Assembly (NCBI GenBank): GCA_018817595.1
Contig: JAHITU010000019.1
Location: 1 to 40,290, forward strand
Origin: Patescibacteria group bacterium
GTDB taxonomy: Bacteria > Patescibacteriota > Minisyncoccia > Phycocordibacterales > UBA12079
Reading direction: 5' to 3'
DNA: 40,290 nucleotides
Part shown: one piece after another, positions 16,165 to 22,453 of the stretch
Layout of the letters: each line of letters begins with the position of its first letter
How positions within the stretch are numbered: the first letter of the stretch is position 1
Notes under the pieces: model-generated
Told to the model about the DNA's origin: nothing
Databases searched by the model: none
What the model saw: the letters and a program-made list of their open reading frames with translations, nothing else
Position numbers and translations under genes: made by a program

Positions 16165-16284
16165 CCGTCTTTGCGACCCAGCACTTTGAATTAAATTATT
16201 TACTTTAATTTCATAAAACATTATTAAGTTTTTATAAATTTTATTAATATTGTTGCAACAAAGTGCTGGGGAAGCAATCCAGAA
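16165..16284 (+). repeat. Dispersed repeat interrupted by a 94-bp palindrome-ended element
   Basis: The outer parts (CCGTCTTTGCGA at 16165-16176 and GAAGCAATCCAGAA at 16271-16284) are identical to the ends of the repeat at 7079-7127. In place of that copy's 23-bp interior there is an insert of 94 bp (16177-16270) with perfect 12-bp terminal inverted repeats, CCCAGCACTTTG and CAAAGTGCTGGG. Both flanks show GA, a possible 2-bp target duplication. The insert's interior is AT-rich and non-coding. It looks like a MITE; no transposase is present. Confidence 0.6.
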
Positions 16285-16321
16285 CCTCTCTTGTGTTAAA
16301 TATAGTTGAGTAAAGAACTGA

Positions 16322-16360
16322 GAAAAATAAAACCCCCGAAGAATGAATCTTGCGAGGGTT
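16322..16360 (-). terminator. Intrinsic terminator of the 86-aa gene
   Basis: On the minus strand an 8-bp stem (AACCCTCG paired with CGGGGGTT, one mismatch) is followed by TTTTATTTTT. It lies 28 bases beyond the stop at 16388. Confidence 0.65.
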
Positions 16361-16387
16361 GTTTTTAGACAGATTTTTTGAGACTGA

Positions 16388-16648
16388 CTAGAGGCTATTC
16401 AGCCATGTTGCTATTTGCAACGCGTCTAAATATAAATCCCAGTCATTTTTTTCTTGGAAAACATCTAAATATTTTTTCTTCTCTATTCCTTTTAATTTTT
16501 CTTCAAGAAGAAGTGCTTGGTTAGGTTTAAGGTATAAATCAGAACGAATCGCCGCTAGAATATGATTCATAAAATCACATTCTCTTTTGTCTTTTACACA
16601 ATTCATTCTTTTCAAAACTCCCTTGATTAATTTTTCGACGGTGATCAT
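16388..16648 (-). CDS. Small hypothetical protein (86 aa)
   Basis: The protein is 86 residues from the ATG at 16648. That start was chosen because AGGAGG lies seven bases upstream; an ATG eight codons earlier is upstream of the ribosome binding site. The protein is helical and charged, with no membrane segment, and contains two cysteines (MNCVKDKRECDFMNH). A Leu/Lys-rich middle and the C-terminal DWDLYLDALQIATWLNSL follow. No family recognised. It forms a self-contained cassette: strong ribosome binding site, short frame and own terminator, the same style as the neighbour at 16863-17081. Confidence 0.6.
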   Translation of the reverse strand: MITVEKLIKGVLKRMNCVKDKRECDFMNHILAAIRSDLYLKPNQALLLEEKLKGIEKKKYLDVFQEKNDWDLYLDALQIATWLNSL

Positions 16649-16811
16649 TAAAAACCTCCTGTAGTAGAACATTATTTGAAATACTCTAAATTAGACAATA
16701 TAATAATTATTATAAAAAATCAATGGTTTGAATTGGTATAGATTTATTTACTAAACTTGTTTGTATGTAATGAATAATAATATTTAGAAATTCTAATGTT
16801 TTGAAGATTGA

Positions 16812-16858
16812 AACAAAAAAGAAATTGCCCGCAAGGAACAATTTCCAGCGAGCAAATT
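16812..16858 (-). terminator. Intrinsic terminator of the 72-aa gene
   Basis: On the minus strand the stem TTGCTCGC / GCGGGCAA (one G-T pair, inner GGAA/TTCC pairing) is followed by TTTCTTTTTT. It directly follows the gene ending at 16863. Confidence 0.75.
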
Positions 16859-16862
16859 TTAT

Positions 16863-17081
16863 TTAACATAATCCTTCATCGAGAAGTCTTCTTATTCCAT
16901 CTGAAAGAGGGTCTCCATGACCTCTTTTTTCATCGAGAACTTTTACCAAGGATGAAAGAAGTCGGTGGGTTCCATAATTCTTTTTTACTATTTGCCGAAC
17001 GACTTCTTCTAAATCTATCCCGACTGTGAATTTATCATCTTTGTTGAGATGATTGTATTTTCCAACTTCTGTTTCGGACAT
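16863..17081 (-). CDS. Small hypothetical protein (72 aa)
   Basis: This 72-residue soluble protein is hydrophilic, with VGIDLEEVVRQIVKKNYGTHRLLSSLVKVLDEKRGHGDPL in its centre and a predicted helical fold. There is no signal peptide and no recognised family. A strong Shine-Dalgarno (AAAGGAGG) stands 9 bases before the ATG, and a terminator abuts the stop. It shares this cassette form with 16388-16648 although the two proteins are not obviously related in sequence. Confidence 0.6.
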   Translation of the reverse strand: MSETEVGKYNHLNKDDKFTVGIDLEEVVRQIVKKNYGTHRLLSSLVKVLDEKRGHGDPLSDGIRRLLDEGLC

Positions 17082-17168
17082 TTTATAAATCCTCCTTTAT
17101 ATTATAAGTGCTATTTCTTCTGTTAGAAATATTACGATAAATATTAAATAAAGTAAAGAGTTTTCCAG

Positions 17169-17198
17169 CCTGCCTGCCCATGCGCGCCGGCAGGCAGG
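17169..17198. repeat. GC-rich palindromic repeat
   Basis: Arms CCTGCCTGCC and GGCAGGCAGG enclose CATGCGCGCC. One of five related palindromes in the window (also 26717, 27319, 28290, 34468). It stands out strongly from the AT-rich background. Confidence 0.85.
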
Positions 17199-17230
17199 GA
17201 ACATAGCAAAATGTCCTCTTGGGGGTATGA

Positions 17231-17271
17231 AAAAATATGGCTCTATTAAGCCATATTTTTAGTCTGCTCCG
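17231..17271 (-). terminator. Terminator hairpin with tRNA-3'-like flank (left copy)
   Basis: A perfect 12-bp stem (AAAAATATGGCT / AGCCATATTTTT) has a 6-nt loop and is followed on its right by AGTCTGCTCCG. On the minus strand it follows the toxin gene and a GTTCGAAC T-loop-like sequence at 17284-17291. The same module recurs at 26699-26779, there with a palindrome inserted in the loop. Confidence 0.7.
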
Positions 17272-17301
17272 TTTAGTAGACGACGTTCGAACCTGTGTGG
17301 T

Positions 17302-17811
17302 TTAACATCTTTTCGAAATATTATAATTTCTTCCTATTTCTGTTTTGAAACGAGGTCTTATATTTTCGGTTCTTCTTATTAGTAAAATTAATTTTTCAGA
17401 ATCCTGTTTGTTTAATTTATCTCTCAAGGATGCCATTCCTTCTGACTTCCAACTTGTTAAAACTTCTTTATCTTCTGTTTTAGGGTCTTCATTTATTATA
17501 ATCATACTGTCTTTTTCCAAACATCCTTGATAAGCAAAGTGTTTGTCAAGAAAAAAAGCATCACAAAGATTTCCTGTTGGATATATTATTGATTTATTTT
17601 TTTCTTTTCCAAAATAAATGAAAAATCTTTTATTCTTTTTTTCTATACAATCATTGAAAAAATCTAATAAATCTCTAAAAACTTTATAGGTACGAGATGT
17701 TATAAGATAATACATCACCTCATTTCTTCGTGTTTCTCCTAATATAAGTATAAAATGTTTGATTGTGGGGGAATTTCTACAATCAATAATTTCTCCAAAT
17801 TCATACTTCAT
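17302..17811 (-). CDS. Putative toxin partner of a Panacea antitoxin
   Basis: This 169-residue protein has no recognised family. The N-terminal part (YEFGEIIDCRNSPTIKHFILIL, then MYYLITSRTYKVFRDLLDFF) alternates hydrophobic strands in a way that recalls SH3-like barrels of the PemK/MazF type, but no catalytic residue can be assigned. The C-terminal half is charged and Lys/Arg-rich. The toxin role rests on context: it starts one base after the stop of the Panacea-domain gene, and that domain is known from two-gene toxin-antitoxin systems with very diverse toxins. Downstream lies the terminator/tRNA-like module at 17231. Confidence 0.5.
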   Translation of the reverse strand: MKYEFGEIIDCRNSPTIKHFILILGETRRNEVMYYLITSRTYKVFRDLLDFFNDCIEKKNKRFFIYFGKEKNKSIIYPTGNLCDAFFLDKHFAYQGCLEKDSMIIINEDPKTEDKEVLTSWKSEGMASLRDKLNKQDSEKLILLIRRTENIRPRFKTEIGRNYNISKRC

Positions 17812-17812
17812 T

Positions 17813-18331
17813 TTATTTAAAGTTAGGAAGTATATTTTCTATATTTAAACTATTAGCTAAAGAATAGTCTATAACAGAATTATTGCTTGTAAGTTGCCAA
17901 GGTTTTTCTCTATGTGTTTTTTCAGATATAACACTAGCTTTAGTTTGTTTAAATTCTGTAGATATACTTTTAATTAAATTTCTTTCAAATGGTGCTAGTT
18001 TGTTTATTTCACAATTTTTAGAATTATTTATGACTCTTCTCCCAAATTCATCTTTGTCTTTTTTGAGATTTATAAATTTAGATAATTGTGATTTATATTT
18101 ACCTTCTAAATCAGAGTTTATTAACAAATCTATTTCATTTTTTATTGTAGTTGGTACTGGTCCGTAAGGAAGTTTAAAATATATATCGCCAGTAACAGAA
18201 GAACCTCTTCTATTATAAGAGATAAAATCTACATAATAAAAAAGTTTAAGGAGTTTTGTGACATACAAATTATTTACATTTTCTGCAAAGTAAGAAGATA
18301 TTATTCCAATTTTTTCAAAATCAACTTTCAT
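17813..18331 (-). CDS. Panacea (DUF4065/SocA-like) antitoxin
   Basis: This 172-residue protein carries the Panacea-domain hallmarks: an N-terminal helical pair with TKLLKLFYYVDFISYNRRG, the beta-strand segment SVTGDIYFKLPYGPVPTTI, and a C-terminal helix set ending with SEKTHREKPWQLT. Panacea proteins neutralise partner toxins, with SocA and phage GepA-like proteins as relatives. It is the first gene of a two-gene unit, consistent with antitoxin-first order. A minus-strand TATAAT ends six bases before the ATG, so the message should be leaderless. Confidence 0.8.
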   Translation of the reverse strand: MKVDFEKIGIISSYFAENVNNLYVTKLLKLFYYVDFISYNRRGSSVTGDIYFKLPYGPVPTTIKNEIDLLINSDLEGKYKSQLSKFINLKKDKDEFGRRVINNSKNCEINKLAPFERNLIKSISTEFKQTKASVISEKTHREKPWQLTSNNSVIDYSLANSLNIENILPNFK

Positions 18332-18337
18332 AATTAA

Positions 18338-18343
18338 ATTATA
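18338..18343 (-). promoter_or_regulatory. Leaderless -10 box of the toxin-antitoxin unit
   Basis: On the minus strand TATAAT is followed by six bases (TTAATT) and the ATG at 18331. The spacing equals that at 14288, 25789 and 27508. No -35 consensus was recognised. Confidence 0.5.
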
Positions 18344-18409
18344 TAACTTTTAATTGATTTAGTTTAACTGTAGTTGGGGATAATTACAAGAAAATTTGTT
18401 TTTTGTTTT

Positions 18410-18577
18410 TTAAATACCCATTTCCCAAATTTCATAAGCTTCGTCAATATCTAGACCTAAATCATCCATAAGTTCTTGAATTTCTTGTGCTTCTCCAATA
18501 TCTAAATTGTAATCTCTTGATATTTCTAAGATATTATCATCTTCGTTTATATTATAATCTTGAGTTTCTTCATCCAT
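18410..18577 (-). CDS. Small acidic helical protein (55 aa)
   Basis: ATG at 18577 to TAA at 18410 gives 55 residues, strongly acidic with almost no basic residues. Two similar helical units follow each other: YNLDIGEAQEIQELM and LGLDIDEAYEIWEMG share L-D-I-x-E-A-x-E-I. This internal symmetry and the lack of stop codons suggest a real protein, perhaps a UBA-like or adaptor helix bundle; that is inference. It starts six bases after the stop of the membrane protein at 18584, so they probably share an mRNA. Confidence 0.55.
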   Translation of the reverse strand: MDEETQDYNINEDDNILEISRDYNLDIGEAQEIQELMDDLGLDIDEAYEIWEMGI

Positions 18578-18583
18578 ATTTAT

Positions 18584-18961
18584 TTATTGTTTTTTGATAA
18601 AAAATTTGTAAATAATTAATTTAAGAATAAAAAAGAAAATTATTGATGAAAATATAGCTATTGGTAAAGGATAAATATTATATTTATTTACTAAATTTCT
18701 ACAATTATTGAGAGACTCTTCTGACCATTTATCAAGATTTGCCCTTCTATTATTTATAACTTCCATCTCTTTTGCTCCGAGAATATCATAACTATTTATT
18801 AAATTTGCAATAGAATTTGTTTTTTGTTGTAATTCAATTTGAAAATTACTATAACATTTTCTATAAAGTTTATATGATGATAAATTTATAATATAGATAA
18901 AAAATACAAAAGTAAAAATTATCAAAAATATATTTTTTAATATGTTTTTTCGAATTTTCAT
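18584..18961 (-). CDS. Two-TM membrane protein with extracytoplasmic helical middle
   Basis: This 125-residue protein has membrane segments at about residues 9-28 and 99-119, with a basic C-terminal tail. The helical middle (QQKTNSIANLINSYDILGAKEMEV and NCRNLVNKYNIYPLP) loosely resembles LemA-type helices but is too divergent to assign. It belongs to a run of same-strand small membrane genes (20048 down to 18410) with intergenic gaps of 1-6 bases, suggesting a single operon. Confidence 0.55.
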   Translation of the reverse strand: MKIRKNILKNIFLIIFTFVFFIYIINLSSYKLYRKCYSNFQIELQQKTNSIANLINSYDILGAKEMEVINNRRANLDKWSEESLNNCRNLVNKYNIYPLPIAIFSSIIFFFILKLIIYKFFIKKQ

Positions 18962-18962
18962 A

Positions 18963-19256
18963 CTAATTTTTTATTTTCCAAATGGAAGTTAGGAATAATA
19001 TTGAGGTAATAAAATCTATAACTACCCAAACTTCCTTATCTAAATGGAATGGAAAAAAGGGATTAAAAGCTATTGCGATAACTCCCATTATAATTGTCCA
19101 AGTGATGTTTTCTTTTTTTATAGATAAATATCCAAGATATACTCCAATACCAAGTACAACCCATCGTAACAATTGATAATAGCCATAAGGCCATATACTA
19201 GGTATTGCTAGTAACAACATTATGATTCCAATTATAGTAATAATATTTTTTTTCAT
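18963..19256 (-). CDS. DUF6804-like small membrane protein
   Basis: This 97-residue protein has three to four membrane segments. The PSIWPYGYYQLLRWVVLGIGVYLGY and FNPFFPFHLDKEVWVVIDF segments match, from memory, DUF6804 membrane proteins, whose function is unknown. It lies five bases from the gene upstream and one base from the gene downstream in the same-strand run. Confidence 0.7.
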   Translation of the reverse strand: MKKNIITIIGIIMLLLAIPSIWPYGYYQLLRWVVLGIGVYLGYLSIKKENITWTIIMGVIAIAFNPFFPFHLDKEVWVVIDFITSILFLTSIWKIKN

Positions 19257-19261
19257 ATTAT

Positions 19262-19612
19262 TTAAAATGTTTTAATAAAGTCTTTGTCTGTGTCGTTATC
19301 AGTATAAATAATTTCGCAATAATCTCTAAGAAAACTTCCTTGATATTCGATTGGGTTATAGTTCCAACTTTTTACATTATTCCATTTCTCGTTTTCTACT
19401 TCATAAATAGCTAAACAATCTAGTTTCCTCTGAGCCACATACTCCAAATCTTCTTTATTTTTTTCTGCTTGTAATTCTACCCACTGTTGTTCTTTTATTG
19501 AATTTTGTTTATTTACTTGAACAGCATAATAAAAACCACCTAAAATAATACTAATTATTATAAGTGTCAAAGGACCAGAGAGCCTGTTTATTTTTTTAAA
19601 AAAATTTTTCAT
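19262..19612 (-). CDS. Membrane-anchored protein of unknown function (116 aa)
   Basis: The start was set at the ATG at 19612, giving 116 residues. Longer in-frame starts would run through the end of the upstream gene and encode low-complexity Ile/Lys sequence. A single membrane segment (about residues 14-33) precedes an extracytoplasmic domain with two cysteines (KLDCLAIYEVE, RDYCEIIYTD) that may form a disulfide. The layout matches the neighbour at 19614-20048, so the two may be distant paralogues. No family recognised. Confidence 0.6.
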   Translation of the reverse strand: MKNFFKKINRLSGPLTLIIISIILGGFYYAVQVNKQNSIKEQQWVELQAEKNKEDLEYVAQRKLDCLAIYEVENEKWNNVKSWNYNPIEYQGSFLRDYCEIIYTDNDTDKDFIKTF

Positions 19613-19613
19613 A

Positions 19614-20048
19614 TTAATTTTTATATTTTTCAACTTCTTTTGAGTAGTTTGGTCTTTGGTTATAAGACCAATTATCTTCATTTGTGGAAGAATTATCATA
19701 ATCAACACTAAAGATTTCGTCTCCTGAGAAATAATCAACTATAACAAAACTTCCTGATTCGTTAGGTGGGGTTCCAAATAATTCTAATCCATGAGTGTAT
19801 AAACAAGTATCTAATTTAGAACTATAGAAAATATCATAAAAATATGGAGTTGCTATTTTATAAGTTTCGTTTAGTTGATTTTTGGCTTGTTCCCGATAAT
19901 TTGCACATTTTTCTCTTTTATCAAAAAGAGTGTTTGATGAGTCTTCTGTAGAAATTTTCTCTTTTGAAATATTTCCTGAAAAGGTATACCCTAAAAAAAT
20001 ACCTATTATAAGAGTCATAAATAATTGTATTAAATATTCTTTTTTCAT
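19614..20048 (-). CDS. Membrane-anchored protein of unknown function (144 aa)
   Basis: This 144-residue protein has an N-terminal membrane anchor (about residues 6-24). The extracytoplasmic domain has FDKREKCANYREQAKNQL, then YDIFYSSKLDTCLYTHG and a C-terminal VDYFSGDEIFSVDY. The segment (F/I)-Y-S-x-K-L-x-T-C-L-Y recurs, as I recall, in many Patescibacteria surface proteins of unknown role. Two cysteines could form a disulfide. First gene of the run that continues to 18410; the next gene starts one base after its stop. Confidence 0.6.
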   Translation of the reverse strand: MKKEYLIQLFMTLIIGIFLGYTFSGNISKEKISTEDSSNTLFDKREKCANYREQAKNQLNETYKIATPYFYDIFYSSKLDTCLYTHGLELFGTPPNESGSFVIVDYFSGDEIFSVDYDNSSTNEDNWSYNQRPNYSKEVEKYKN

Positions 20049-20182
20049 ATTAATTCTAATTTAATTATTAATATATTGATAAGGTTTTATTGTTATTTAA
20101 AATAATAACATAAATTTTATAAAAAAATCTCTAAAACCTGCAGATAATGAATCTCTGGGATTTCATAAGTTTACCTGCAGAT

Positions 20183-20214
20183 TTTAAAGACCTAGCGAAT
20201 GCTAAGTCTTTAAA
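20183..20214 (-). terminator. Hairpin after the secreted-protein gene
   Basis: A 14-bp stem (TTTAAAGACCTAGC against GCTAAGTCTTTAAA, one mismatch) with a GAAT loop lies directly after the stop at 20216. The following T-run is weak on the minus strand. Confidence 0.5.
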
Positions 20215-20215
20215 T

Positions 20216-20569
20216 TTAGTTAATATATTTAACAAACAAAGTTTTATCCAAAGAACAACTTCCTTGATACCAGATAGGGCAGGAATCAGTTATTCCGTTA
20301 GTTAATAATACTTTTTGTCCTTGTAAAATAGTCATTAAGTTCTTTTTAACTGAAGAACTAACTGAAGTCATTTCCAACCAATGATTCATAGTAATACAAG
20401 AAACAATCGTTCTCCCATCAGATGAATAAACAGCATGGTCTACACCACAATTATTATTTGTAGGTTTGTAGTAATTAGAATAAGCACTTCCATTTTCATA
20501 GGAAGCATTAACATTACCTAAACCTAACACAAAAAACCCTACCAACACAAAGAAAAATATTTTTTTCAT
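20216..20569 (-). CDS. Small secreted cysteine-containing protein (117 aa)
   Basis: This 117-residue protein has a clear signal peptide (MKKIFFFVLVGFFVLGLGNVNA, cleavage near residue 22). The mature part of about 95 residues has four cysteines (CGVDHAV, SCITMNHW, DSCPIWYQGSC) and few charged residues, typical of a disulfide-stabilised secreted protein. No family is recognised. It is separated from the membrane-protein run by about 170 bases containing two ACCTGCAGAT direct repeats and a terminator-like hairpin. Confidence 0.6.
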   Translation of the reverse strand: MKKIFFFVLVGFFVLGLGNVNASYENGSAYSNYYKPTNNNCGVDHAVYSSDGRTIVSCITMNHWLEMTSVSSSVKKNLMTILQGQKVLLTNGITDSCPIWYQGSCSLDKTLFVKYIN

Positions 20570-20582
20570 ATTTTTATTTTCT

Positions 20583-20657
20583 ACTTGGACGTAGCACGTC
20601 CAAGTTTTTAATTAATTTTGAAACTTTTTAGATTACTTGGACACCGGGTGTCCAAGT
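20583..20657. repeat. Pair of related hairpins (ACTTGGAC...GTCCAAGT)
   Basis: Two perfect palindromes lie 29 bp apart: 20583-20605 (10-bp arms, ACTTGGACGT, AGC loop) and 20635-20657 (11-bp arms, ACTTGGACACC, one-base centre). They share ACTTGGAC/GTCCAAGT and differ in the core. They begin 13 bases upstream of the secreted-protein gene start. Their role is unknown. Confidence 0.7.
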
Positions 20658-20764
20658 AGTTTAAAGTTGGTTTCAAAATGCTAATAATTAATAATGACAA
20701 CTAAATTATTATTGGGTTTTTGTCATTTATATAATTATTTAATTAAAAAATTGAAAACAAAAAG

Positions 20765-20863
20765 CCCGTTACTAGGAAGGCTCCTTACGGAAATCCTCAA
20801 CTGCAGTTTCCCACAGTGACGCACTCAACGCCCTAATAACGGGTTTTTTATTGTTGAGTGCGT
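20765..20863. ncRNA. Candidate structured RNA with interleaved stems (pseudoknot topology)
   Basis: Stem A pairs 20765-20776 with 20832-20843 (12 bp, one mismatch; CCCGTTACTAGG with CCTAATAACGGG) and is followed by TTTTTT on the plus strand. Stem B pairs 20819-20829 with 20853-20863 (11 bp, perfect; ACGCACTCAAC with GTTGAGTGCGT). The order A5'-B5'-A3'-B3' is that of a pseudoknot or of two mutually exclusive hairpins. The 55-nt loop of stem A has further short hairpins. On the minus strand stem A is also followed by a T-run. Neither strand encodes a protein here. Together with 20583-20657 and a hairpin at 20998-21025, this fills the 704-bp gap 20570-21273. Confidence 0.4.
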
Positions 20864-20997
20864 TTTAAAACCATATCCTTTAATTACTTAAAGGGGTTAG
20901 GTCATAATCTATTACTTACTATTGAAAATAATAGATAAAACTTATTTAGTTGTTCCTAATACAATATCAAAAATTTAAAATAAATGATAGGGCTAAA

Positions 20998-21025
20998 ACA
21001 TCTTTATATGTGTATAAAGATGTTC
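20998..21025. other. Perfect hairpin in the intergenic gap upstream of the methyltransferase
   Basis: The 12-bp arms AACATCTTTATA and TATAAAGATGTT have a 4-nt loop (TGTG). A TATAAT-like box at about 21220 (ATATATAATC) is the likely promoter of the methyltransferase operon, leaving a leader of about 45 nt. Apart from a run of eight G residues near 21055, I see nothing else in 20870-21273. Confidence 0.5.
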
Positions 21026-21273
21026 GCCCAAATATTTTCATTAGAAAATGTTTTAGGGGGGGAATTAAACTAATAAAAAATTTTATAAAAGTTGTATAAA
21101 ATCTTTATCTTTTCTTCATATCTAATTTAGTATAATTGAATATAGAAGTAATTTTTGACGAAATCTTTTGAATGTTGTTTATAAACTTATACTCCTGGTT
21201 TTTTCATAAAAAGTAATATATAATCTAATCATAAGAAAGAATATTTAAAATTTAAAATCAAGTAAATAGAAAA

Positions 21274-22452
21274 ATGAAAAATAAAAAATTTACTTATATT
21301 GATATTTTTGCAGGCTGTGGAGGATTGTCTCTTGGTCTTTATAATTCTAAAAAATGGAGAGGTATTTTTGCTGTTGAAAAAAACAAAGATGCATTTATGA
21401 CATTAAAACATAATTTAATTGACAGTAAAAATCATTTTAATTTCCCTGAATGGTTAGATGAAAAAGAACACGATATAAATGAAATTTTAAAAAATAAAAA
21501 TTTAAGAAAATATGCTGGAAAAATAGATCTTGTAGTCGGAGGACCTCCTTGTCAGGGGTTTTCTTTAGCTGGTAGGAGAAATGAAAAAGATGCTAGAAAT
21601 TCTTTGGTTTATTCATATTTAAAATTTATTAAAGTTATTCAGCCTAAAATTCTTTTTTTTGAAAATGTAAAAGGTTTTGGAGTATCATTTAAAGGAACAA
21701 ATAAAAAACCAATGTCTGAAACAGTAATAGAGGAATTACAAAAAATTGGATATAAAGATGCTCGTTTTGAAATTTTAGATTTTTCTCAATTCGGTATTCC
21801 TCAATCAAGAAAAAGGATTGTAATTATTGCTACAAAAAACGGAAAGGCTCAAGATTTTTTTTCAATATTAAAAAAACAATCACAAAAAATATTAAAAAAG
21901 AAAGGGCTTAATTCTTATATTACTTTAGGTGAAGCAATTTCTGATTTGTATAAAGGAAATAGTTGCATTAAATCACCTGATTCAGTAGGATTTACTACTG
22001 TGGAATATAAACCAATTAAATCTAAGTACCAAAAGTTGATGAGACAGAATATTGACCATAATATTCCTGATAGTCATAGATTTGCTAACCATACAACTAA
22101 AACATTGAAGAAATTTTCACAAATTATAAATGAAAAACTTTCATCAAAAAAAATACAACAGAAATTTTGTACAAAAAAAACAAGTACAAGACTTTTGGAC
22201 CAAAACAAACCTAGTCCAACAATAACAACCCTTCCTGATGATTATGTTCACTATAAAGAATCTAGAATTCTAACAGTAAGAGAATACGCAAGAATTCAGT
22301 CGTTCCCAGATGATTTTGAATTTAAAGGTAAATATACGACAGGTGGAAAATTAAGAAAAAAAGAAGTACCAAGATACACTCAGATAGGGAATGCAATTCC
22401 TCCACTTTTTGGGGAACAAGTTGGTGTTATATTAGCTCAATTATTAAAATAA
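21274..22452 (+). CDS. C5-cytosine DNA methyltransferase
   Basis: This 392-residue enzyme transfers a methyl group from S-adenosylmethionine to cytosine C5 in DNA. The motifs appear in order: motif I DIFAGCGGLSLGL (about residues 11-23), motif IV GGPPCQGFSLAG with catalytic Cys93, motif VI FFENVKG, motif VIII QFGIPQSRKRIVIIA, a target-recognition region (about 210-330), and motifs IX/X TVREYARIQSFPDDF and QIGNAIPPLFGEQV. It is first in a three-gene operon; the GHKL gene starts one base after its stop. No restriction-type nuclease gene is adjacent, so it may mark self DNA for the downstream signalling pair. Confidence 0.95.
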   Translation: MKNKKFTYIDIFAGCGGLSLGLYNSKKWRGIFAVEKNKDAFMTLKHNLIDSKNHFNFPEWLDEKEHDINEILKNKNLRKYAGKIDLVVGGPPCQGFSLAGRRNEKDARNSLVYSYLKFIKVIQPKILFFENVKGFGVSFKGTNKKPMSETVIEELQKIGYKDARFEILDFSQFGIPQSRKRIVIIATKNGKAQDFFSILKKQSQKILKKKGLNSYITLGEAISDLYKGNSCIKSPDSVGFTTVEYKPIKSKYQKLMRQNIDHNIPDSHRFANHTTKTLKKFSQIINEKLSSKKIQQKFCTKKTSTRLLDQNKPSPTITTLPDDYVHYKESRILTVREYARIQSFPDDFEFKGKYTTGGKLRKKEVPRYTQIGNAIPPLFGEQVGVILAQLLK

Positions 22453-22453
22453 T

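Noticed and set aside
17302-17811. Restriction endonuclease partner for the methyltransferase
   Set aside because: It is 3.5 kb away on the other strand, is translationally coupled to the Panacea gene, and has no PD-(D/E)xK or HNH motif visible.
19613-19738. N-terminal extension of the 116-aa protein
   Set aside because: It overlaps the end of the upstream gene in another frame and encodes low-complexity sequence; ATG 19612 directly precedes a normal anchor.
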